Shown here: piece by piece, positions 1 to 4,672 of the stretch | Layout of the letters: every line of letters starts with the position of its first letter | Numbering within the stretch: position 1 is the stretch's first letter | NCBI GenBank assembly: GCA_046484975.1 | Contig: JAWOHX010000023.1 | Location: 1-17,014, forward strand | DNA length: 17,014 nucleotides | Reading direction: 5' to 3' | Source: JAWOHX01 sp046484975 | GTDB taxonomy: Bacteria > Bacillota > Clostridia > DUPQ01 | Notes under the pieces: generated by a model | What the model was told of the DNA's origin: nothing | What the model saw: the letters and a program-made list of their open reading frames with translations, nothing else | Databases searched by the model: none | Translations under genes and position numbers: made by a program

Positions 1-174
1 CCTGTCAGGCAGGTTCACCTCTGTGGTATAAGCGGGGCTTTTGGACCTTCCGAAGATATTCACAAAAAAATCCCGGAGTCCCTGTCCGAGTTTTGTCTGG
101 CAGCCCGTGCATGTCATGCTCAACAGCAGGACAAGAACCAGCATAATGGAAAGATGCTTCTTGAAATGATTCAT
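1..174 (-). CDS. Putative lipoprotein, N-terminal 58 residues only (cut by window edge)
   Basis: The frame is open from an ATG at 174 to the left edge, giving 58 residues with no stop. The N-terminus has a positive MNHFKK stretch, a hydrophobic core at about residues 8-20 (SIMLVLVLLLSM) and then C-T-G-C at 22-25. This is a type II signal peptide with an imperfect lipobox; Cys25 is the likeliest lipidated residue, Cys22 the alternative. The start is supported by a G-rich Shine-Dalgarno (AGGGGGG) about 7 bases upstream. It follows the lipoprotein gene at 385-918 but is separated from it by a terminator-like hairpin and has its own -10 box, so it is probably an independent transcript. The visible part has no recognisable domain. 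The function is unknown, and probably the protein is exported and membrane-anchored. Confidence 0.7.
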   Translation of the reverse strand, partial: MNHFKKHLSIMLVLVLLLSMTCTGCQTKLGQGLRDFFVNIFGRSKSPAYTTEVNLPDR

Positions 175-189
175 AGTATTGCCCCCCCT

Positions 190-210
190 GAGATTCCATG
201 AAGGAATCTC
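190..210 (-). promoter_or_regulatory. Leader hairpin directly upstream of the ribosome binding site
   Basis: Perfect 8-bp arms GAGATTCC and GGAATCTC enclose a 5-base loop. In the minus-strand mRNA of the lipoprotein gene at 1-174 the hairpin ends right next to the AGGGGGG ribosome binding site. On the plus strand the same hairpin is followed by TTTTT and would look like an intrinsic terminator, but no plus-strand gene ends there. It may set translation or stability of the lipoprotein mRNA. This is inferred from sequence only. Confidence 0.45.
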
Positions 211-253
211 TTTTTAGATAACTTCCCGTATGGACTGGCAGAAGTGTAATTTC

Positions 254-273
254 ATTATACAACCATTGTATAA
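254..273 (-). promoter_or_regulatory. Promoter -10 box inside a perfect palindrome (possible operator)
   Basis: On the minus strand a TATAAT box lies at 259-254, about 80 bases before the ATG at 174. It overlaps a perfect inverted repeat, TTATACAA-CCA-TTGTATAA, at 255-273. No good -35 hexamer is seen at 16-18 bases; the upstream sequence is a T-run. A dyad on top of the -10 box is the usual place for a repressor or activator site. Confidence 0.45.
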
Positions 274-338
274 AAAAAACCATAGGGCTCATGGAGGAGG
301 CGGGCTTGTCAAAAAATTGTCGGAATACAGTCAACAAT

Positions 339-366
339 AAAAAAACCGGAGTTGTTACTCCCCGGC
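339..366 (-). terminator. Probable rho-independent terminator after the 385-918 lipoprotein gene
   Basis: Read on the minus strand, a short GC-rich hairpin (CCGG-GGAGT, loop, ACTCC-GG, with a two-base bulge) is followed at once by seven T. It lies about 20 bases after the TGA of the lipoprotein gene and would close the long dnaE-to-lipoprotein cluster. The stem is imperfect, so its strength is uncertain. Confidence 0.55.
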
Positions 367-384
367 TCTCTTCATCCACCTTTG

Positions 385-918
385 TCAGTCGAGGACGAAG
401 TCAATCATGGGCAGAACCACCCACTCATCCTCCGGAATGGTGATTTCATAAAGAATCCTGAAATCCCTGAAGGTCCTGATGCTGAACCTTTCGAAAATGA
501 CATCCGTATTCTCGTAATACTCCTCCGGGGACATGTATTGCATATCGGTGATCTGTTCATCCTTGAGCAAACCGACCGGGTCGGAATCCGCCTTTCCAGC
601 AGATGCATCATACAGGAACACAGGCTGGAATGAGAAGACATCGGTGAACAGGATGTCTCCGTCAGGGGTGAAATGATTCCTGCCGAAAATGACTTTGCGT
701 TGTCCATCCAGCTTGAACAGGATGAATGTGACATTTTCCCAGTCCATGGGAAGCGTGTCCGAGTAGGTGGTGATGCCGGTCTGGGGCTCCGCGGGAGTCC
801 ATGGGGCAGGCTCCTCCTCCTTCTTTGAGCATGCAGTCAGCAAAAGAAAGGCAGAAAGTACAGTTATGAGGATGCTGAGCAGAACAGCATTCGGAAAAAT
901 TTTCCTAGTTTGTATCAT
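385..918 (-). CDS. Putative lipoprotein of unknown function
   Basis: This encodes 177 residues with a clear type II signal peptide: basic start MIQTRK, hydrophobic core at about 11-27, and lipobox L-T-A-C with Cys30 as the lipidated residue. An acidic, proline-rich linker (SKKEEEPAPWTP) follows. The mature domain is rich in aromatic and acidic residues and looks beta-rich; I recognise no family. The start is fixed by GGAGG seven bases before the ATG. It overlaps the end of the membrane-protein gene at 905 by 14 bases, so the two are likely translationally coupled and may work together at the membrane. A terminator-like hairpin follows the stop. The function cannot be assigned from sequence alone. 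Confidence 0.8.
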   Translation of the reverse strand: MIQTRKIFPNAVLLSILITVLSAFLLLTACSKKEEEPAPWTPAEPQTGITTYSDTLPMDWENVTFILFKLDGQRKVIFGRNHFTPDGDILFTDVFSFQPVFLYDASAGKADSDPVGLLKDEQITDMQYMSPEEYYENTDVIFERFSIRTFRDFRILYEITIPEDEWVVLPMIDFVLD

Positions 919-1447
919 TTTTATTCCTCCAGATGATCTTGCTGATCCTGTTCATGTAAAAAACTGCAATCAGCGAATATATGAAATCATACCCTATGAA
1001 TGCTGTGGTTGCCAAGAGGATGATGAAAAACAACGGGAAATCCAGGGTGCTGACGAACGGGATGAAGGCATAGGCGAACAGGTAATTGGCCAGGAATATC
1101 AGCAGGAAATAGAGGATCTTTGCCAGCAGGACTAGAAACTTGCTCCTGATTTTTTCAAGCAGGTGCTTGACAATGCCGTACACGCCGAAAAAAGTATAAA
1201 AAAGAAAAAGGGAGAGCTTGTCAACGGGAAGGAAAAGCGTCAGCAGGACGGAAGAAACATAAAACAGGAGAGCATATCGCAGGTTGGTCTCGATCAGGAC
1301 GATTCCCAGGATGAATGATGAGAAAACATAGAGGGAAAGCCTGTTGACGGGAAGCATGGTGCGGATGAGCAACAGGATGATGAGCAGTGCCAGAAGGATT
1401 CCGGAATATGCCAGTTTCTTCGAATCAACAGCAGGCAAGGAAATCAC
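905..1447 (-). CDS. Small polytopic membrane protein with an internal repeat
   Basis: This encodes 180 very hydrophobic residues with five or six predicted membrane helices (about 13-30, 37-53, 57-74, 78-96, 104-124 and 136-165). The segments at 32-48 (LPVNRLSLYVFSSFILG) and 73-88 (LPVDKLSLFLFYTFFG) are clearly alike and 41 residues apart, suggesting an internal duplication. The start is a GTG at 1447 inside the 3' end of the J-domain gene (23-base overlap) with no strong ribosome binding site, so expression probably depends on coupling; a start a few codons later (TTG) is possible. The size and helix count recall small transporter membrane subunits, but I see no diagnostic motif and leave the function open. 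The last helix ends in a basic tail (NRISKIIWRNK). Confidence 0.75.
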   Translation of the reverse strand: MISLPAVDSKKLAYSGILLALLIILLLIRTMLPVNRLSLYVFSSFILGIVLIETNLRYALLFYVSSVLLTLFLPVDKLSLFLFYTFFGVYGIVKHLLEKIRSKFLVLLAKILYFLLIFLANYLFAYAFIPFVSTLDFPLFFIILLATTAFIGYDFIYSLIAVFYMNRISKIIWRNKNDTN

Positions 1448-1805
1448 CGCCCATGCATTCGCAGCAGCAGTCCGTACAGATCAGGCACTGGCATATTTTG
1501 CAGATGTCGGAAGAGGTGGAGTCGTATCCCCTGCCATAGACATCCCTCCGGTACTCATACTGGGGATTGTGGCGATGACCGTAGGCGCTTTGCGTTTCCG
1601 TGCTTCCTCCTGTTTTCCTCATGTTCATGACCTGGTCATAGGCACTGTTGATTTCCCTTAGTTTCTCGTCTGCAAGATCCTTCAGGGGATTGTCCGCATA
1701 CCGGTCGGGATGGTATTTCCTGACCAGGTCCTTGTATGCTCTCTTCACGTCCTCATCGGCGGCGTTCATGTGAACCCCGAGGGTTTTATAAGGGTCTTTC
1801 TCCAT
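1425..1805 (-). CDS. J-domain (DnaJ-like) protein with cysteine-rich C-terminus
   Basis: This encodes 126 residues. Residues 3-60 form a J domain (DPYKTLGV, then the invariant HPD at 32-34, then the helix containing LREINSAYDQV), which in the DnaJ family stimulates the ATPase of Hsp70. There is no Gly/Phe region, zinc-finger domain or substrate-binding domain. Residues 61-100 are polar and Tyr/Arg-rich. The last 25 residues carry ten cysteines (102, 105, 107, 110, 113-115, 117, 125, 126) and end in Cys-Cys, a possible metal site. I chose the ATG at 1805 because GGAG sits nine bases upstream; an in-frame ATG at 1814 is also possible but directly abuts that GGAG. The start lies inside the end of the DUF5685 gene. 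Clostridia often carry these two genes as neighbours. Confidence 0.85.
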   Translation of the reverse strand: MEKDPYKTLGVHMNAADEDVKRAYKDLVRKYHPDRYADNPLKDLADEKLREINSAYDQVMNMRKTGGSTETQSAYGHRHNPQYEYRRDVYGRGYDSTSSDICKICQCLICTDCCCECMGGDFLACC

Positions 1806-2679
1806 TTTTGCCATCTCCGTCCAGAATCATTCTTGTCCGATGGAACAGGCCTTCATAAAAAATATTGAGAAGCAGGCCTTCGTTGCGCCGGATATCCATC
1901 AGGTCGAAGGCTTTCACGGCTTGGCCGAGAAGCCCGAGCAGGTCGTCATAAATCAATGGGGCCACCCGCTTTTTCAATGCATCGATGCTTTCAGTCCCGC
2001 AGCGGCGGTGTTCCAGCACCAGGGGGTTGTAAGCGTTTTTCCGGATGTCTTTTTCCATGTCGTCGAAGCCATCCAGCAGATAAATCCATTTTCCTATATT
2101 ATAACCAATCTCCCCGGCGATTTGAAAGGTTTTTCTGTCATTCTGAAATTGGCTGGAAAAGACATCCCGTGTGAACTGCCCGTAGCATTCTGCAAGCAGC
2201 ATACTCTCCCTGCATAAGTCTTTCTCCAGCCTGTTCAGGCGGTCCAAATGCCTCAGGCAACTGCCGGACAGATCCCCAAGGTTTTGGCAGGCCTTCCGGT
2301 ATGCATGTCCCGAAAGGACGGTACCCGCCCATGACAGAATGTTTTTCTCGTCGCGGACATTGTCTTTCAACTTGTTGTAGGCGACAAAGACATTGACATC
2401 TGCCGTATAGGCCAGATAAGGGTTGTGGCGGATGCGCTGCTTTTTTTTCAAGGGGTTCATGAGGCATCGAAAGGTCTGGAAGTCCTCATGCACGGGTCCA
2501 TCCCGAAGGGCAGAATCCAAGAAAACGGCCAGAAAAACACTTTCATTGTTCAGGGTGTTGCGCATCAGGCAACCGTACCCTGTGCCCAGGGAGCGGCAAA
2601 GCCCGCAATAGTATGCGTTGTAGGTCGCCAGTTCCTTGACCTTGAGGTCAGGCCTGTGTGGCGTGACATAGCCGATCAT
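1786..2679 (-). CDS. DUF5685 family protein
   Basis: This encodes 297 residues. The N-terminus (MIGYVTPHRPDLKVKE, then YYCGLCRSLG with CxxC at 25-28) is the typical opening of the DUF5685 family, found in Clostridia; the biochemical role is not established as far as I know. The rest is predicted almost all helical. Two acidic motifs stand out: D106-N-V-R-D110-E111, and D203-G-F-D206-D207-M-E-K-D211 followed by Y-N-P at 217-219. Their spacing and surroundings recall the two Asp-rich motifs of class I isoprenoid synthases; this is my inference. Its ATG overlaps the pgsA stop (ATGA), and its own end overlaps the J-domain start. Coupling to a phospholipid synthesis gene hints at a membrane-lipid role. 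Confidence 0.82.
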   Translation of the reverse strand: MIGYVTPHRPDLKVKELATYNAYYCGLCRSLGTGYGCLMRNTLNNESVFLAVFLDSALRDGPVHEDFQTFRCLMNPLKKKQRIRHNPYLAYTADVNVFVAYNKLKDNVRDEKNILSWAGTVLSGHAYRKACQNLGDLSGSCLRHLDRLNRLEKDLCRESMLLAECYGQFTRDVFSSQFQNDRKTFQIAGEIGYNIGKWIYLLDGFDDMEKDIRKNAYNPLVLEHRRCGTESIDALKKRVAPLIYDDLLGLLGQAVKAFDLMDIRRNEGLLLNIFYEGLFHRTRMILDGDGKNGERPL

Positions 2680-3209
2680 TGTCTTTCTTCCAGCTCTTTT
2701 TTAACCCGGAAGTATTTTTTGGTATACAAGGCCAGCGCAAAGGCATGGGTCAGCATGGCTGCACCGATGAGAAGGTTCACTGCAGGGGCCGGCAGGTTGA
2801 AGATCATGGAAGCCGCGATGGAGGCATTCATGGCAACCGTGGCAAGTTTCCCGAACCAGTTGGCCTCCACCACATAATTCCGTTTGTATAGAAGGATTCC
2901 GCCCAGAAGCATCAGGGCTTCCTTGGCGAAGAAAAGAATGGCAAACACGACGTGGAGGCGTCCCAGTATGCACAGGATCACGATTGCGGCAAAATGGAGC
3001 AGCTTGTCTGCTGCGGGATCGGCGATTTTCCCGAAATTGGTGACGGCATCCAACCTTCTTGCAAGAAAACCGTCCAGCACATCCGTGAGGGTGGCTGCAA
3101 TATAGACGATTCCGGCTGCAAGGAACAACCGCTCCAGTAAAAGAAAGGAGAAGACAGGAATCATCAGGAGCCGGATGATGGTGAGGATGTTGGGGATTTT
3201 CTTCAGCAT
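2676..3209 (-). CDS. pgsA: CDP-alcohol phosphatidyltransferase, probably CDP-diacylglycerol-glycerol-3-phosphate phosphatidyltransferase
   Basis: This encodes 177 residues with about five to six membrane helices. The CDP-alcohol phosphotransferase signature is complete: D43, D46-G47, A50-R51, G60, D64 and D68, in the exact D-x2-D-G-x2-A-R-x8-G-x3-D-x3-D spacing. The four Asp bind the divalent metals and CDP-diacylglycerol. The N-terminus MLKKIPNILTIIRL is typical of PgsA, which makes phosphatidylglycerol phosphate for anionic phospholipids. A cardiolipin-synthase-type member of the same superfamily cannot be excluded. The start has GAGGGAG a few bases upstream. It lies nine bases after pfkA and overlaps the next gene by four bases, so it is part of the operon. 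Confidence 0.85.
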   Translation of the reverse strand: MLKKIPNILTIIRLLMIPVFSFLLLERLFLAAGIVYIAATLTDVLDGFLARRLDAVTNFGKIADPAADKLLHFAAIVILCILGRLHVVFAILFFAKEALMLLGGILLYKRNYVVEANWFGKLATVAMNASIAASMIFNLPAPAVNLLIGAAMLTHAFALALYTKKYFRVKKELEERQ

Positions 3210-3218
3210 GGTCTCCCT

Positions 3219-4190
3219 CTATATGGCCAATATTCTCGACAGCCGTATCATATCCGAATCAATGGACTTTTCCATGGTCAGGGCTTCTTTCAGGTCCAGG
3301 TCCACCAGCCTGTTGTCTCTCAATGAGATCACCCGGTTGATCCTGCCGTCTTTCAATGTCTCCACGGCTTTTGCGCCCATCCTGCTGGCCATGACCCTGT
3401 CATAGGCCGTGGGGCTTCCCCCGCGCTGGACATAACCAAGTATGGTGCTTCTGGTAATGATGCCGGTCTTTAATTCGATGGCCTTGCAGATGTCATTGGT
3501 ATTTCCCACGCCTTCCGCGCAGACGATGGTGAAGTCCTTTTTCCCACGGTTCCTTCCCATTAGGATTGGCTTGATGATGTCCTCATCCATGTCATATGGA
3601 ACCTCGGGGATGAGGATGACATCCGCGCCACCGGCGATGCCGTTGTTGATGGCGATGTAACCCGAATGCCGCCCCATGACCTCGATGATGCTGCAACGCT
3701 CATGGGAGTAGGCGGTGTCCCTGATTTTATCGATGGCATCCTGCACGGTATTCAATGCGGTGTCATAACCAATGGTGTATTCCGTGCTGGTGATGTCGTT
3801 GTCGATGGTCCCGGGAATGCATATCACCGGCATGCCAAAGCCGGAGAACTCGTCCGCCCCGCGGTAGGAACCGTCCCCCCCGATGATCACCACCACGTCG
3901 ATGTTGAAGATTTTGCATATGGACAGGGCTTTTTCCATGCCCACCCTGTCCTTGAACTCGGCGCTGCGTGCTGTCTTGAGCATGGTGCCGCCTTTTTGGA
4001 GTATGTCAGACACGCTCCTGGCATTGAGCCTTTCCAAGTCCCCCTTGATGAGGCCTTCAAAGCCCTTGAAGATTCCATAAACCTCAAACCCATGATAAAT
4101 GGCGGTCCTGACAACCGCACGAATGGCGGCATTCATCCCCGGGGCATCTCCCCCGCTGGTTAAAACACCGATTCTCTTTATGTTATCCAT
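3219..4190 (-). CDS. pfkA: ATP-dependent 6-phosphofructokinase
   Basis: This encodes 323 residues, close to the usual 319-325 of bacterial PfkA. It phosphorylates fructose 6-phosphate to fructose 1,6-bisphosphate in glycolysis, as a cytosolic tetramer. Seen in the sequence: the nucleotide-binding TSGGDAPGMNAA at 11-22; GGDGS at 104-108, where the second Gly is typical of ATP-dependent rather than PPi-dependent enzymes; PGTIDND at 126-132 with the catalytic Asp130; MGRHSG at 172-177; and GYVQRGGSPTAYDR near residue 250. The start is supported by GAGGAG five bases before the ATG. In many Firmicutes pfkA follows dnaE; here two small genes, including mtrB, lie between them. Confidence 0.97.
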   Translation of the reverse strand: MDNIKRIGVLTSGGDAPGMNAAIRAVVRTAIYHGFEVYGIFKGFEGLIKGDLERLNARSVSDILQKGGTMLKTARSAEFKDRVGMEKALSICKIFNIDVVVIIGGDGSYRGADEFSGFGMPVICIPGTIDNDITSTEYTIGYDTALNTVQDAIDKIRDTAYSHERCSIIEVMGRHSGYIAINNGIAGGADVILIPEVPYDMDEDIIKPILMGRNRGKKDFTIVCAEGVGNTNDICKAIELKTGIITRSTILGYVQRGGSPTAYDRVMASRMGAKAVETLKDGRINRVISLRDNRLVDLDLKEALTMEKSIDSDMIRLSRILAI

Positions 4191-4203
4191 CAGAACTCCT
4201 CTG

Positions 4204-4404
4204 TTAAAAGTTGTTTTCGATGATCAGCTTCTGGGCTTCCTGAAGATCCGACTCCTTGACGACGATTTCATACAAGGTGTCCCTGTCCGCTCCCTGGGTG
4301 GCGGTTTTCAGTTTCATCACATAATTGTGTTTGGAAAGCAGGCTGACGACACCGTCGCTCTTAGCCTTGTCATGTGTGACATAAATGGTTATGTACTCAT
4401 CCAC
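4204..4404 (-). CDS. Small DUF2007-like protein
   Basis: This encodes 66 residues: a short beta strand (ITIYVT), a helix (KAKSDGVVSLLSKHN), strands, and then LYEIVVKESDLQEAQKLI. That pattern resembles the DUF2007 (putative signal-transducing) fold, a small ferredoxin-like alpha/beta domain; the assignment is by eye and tentative. The start is a GTG at 4404, which overlaps the end of mtrB by eight bases (GTGGATGA). It has no strong ribosome binding site, so coupling with mtrB is likely. It ends 13 bases before pfkA. Role unknown; its position makes co-expression with TRAP and phosphofructokinase likely. Confidence 0.75.
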   Translation of the reverse strand: MDEYITIYVTHDKAKSDGVVSLLSKHNYVMKLKTATQGADRDTLYEIVVKESDLQEAQKLIIENNF

Positions 4405-4624
4405 CGGACATCACTTCCCCGTTGCTGCCCAATATTCGTGCTTTCCCTTTTATTTTGATGGCAGCTGTATATTCCGTGAACTGGACTATCAGAACATCAC
4501 CTTTGTCCATCTTCTCAATATGGTGGAACTTGGTATGTTCCCCCCGGGTCAGCCCGATGATGCTGACACCGTTCTCAAGGGCCTGTATGATGAAACTGTC
4601 TGTCTTTGCATAACTGTTTTCCAT
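4397..4624 (-). CDS. mtrB: Tryptophan RNA-binding attenuation protein (TRAP)
   Basis: This encodes 75 residues, the same length as Bacillus subtilis TRAP and alignable with it along nearly its whole length (GVSIIGLTRGEHTKFHH, then EKMDKGDV, then QFTEYTAAIKIKGKA). TRAP forms an 11-mer ring that binds tryptophan and wraps RNA with (G/U)AG triplets to control trp genes. The RNA-contacting basic residues are kept: Lys38 and Lys57 match B. subtilis Lys37 and Lys56, and Lys59 replaces Arg58. The tryptophan-pocket region (T26, T31, H35, Q48, T50, T53) is conserved too. I chose the ATG at 4624 because AAAGGTGG lies four bases upstream and the length then fits; an in-frame ATG at 4672 would add 16 non-homologous residues. 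It has its own promoter candidate at the end of dnaE. No trp gene and no anti-TRAP gene is in the window. Confidence 0.93.
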   Translation of the reverse strand: MENSYAKTDSFIIQALENGVSIIGLTRGEHTKFHHIEKMDKGDVLIVQFTEYTAAIKIKGKARILGSNGEVMSGG

Positions 4625-4643
4625 ATGACCACCTTTCCTATAG

Positions 4644-4672
4644 AATATAATACAACAAGGGCTAAAAATCAA
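4644..4672 (-). promoter_or_regulatory. Candidate sigma-A promoter for mtrB-pfkA-pgsA, overlapping the dnaE stop
   Basis: On the minus strand: -35 TTGATT (4672-4667), a 17-base spacer, and -10 TATATT (4649-4644). The predicted start is near 4637, 13 bases before the mtrB ATG, with the ribosome binding site between. The -35 contains the dnaE stop codon. This would let mtrB and the downstream genes be expressed separately from dnaE. Confidence 0.6.

Noticed and set aside
5..379. 124-residue minus-strand frame across the left edge
   Set aside because: It is out of frame with the lipoprotein start at 174, crosses a terminator and promoter, and its product has no family character; the 58-codon frame with signal peptide and ribosome binding site is the real one.
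3666..4163. 165-residue plus-strand frame antisense to pfkA
   Set aside because: Same antisense artefact; pfkA motifs fix the coding strand.
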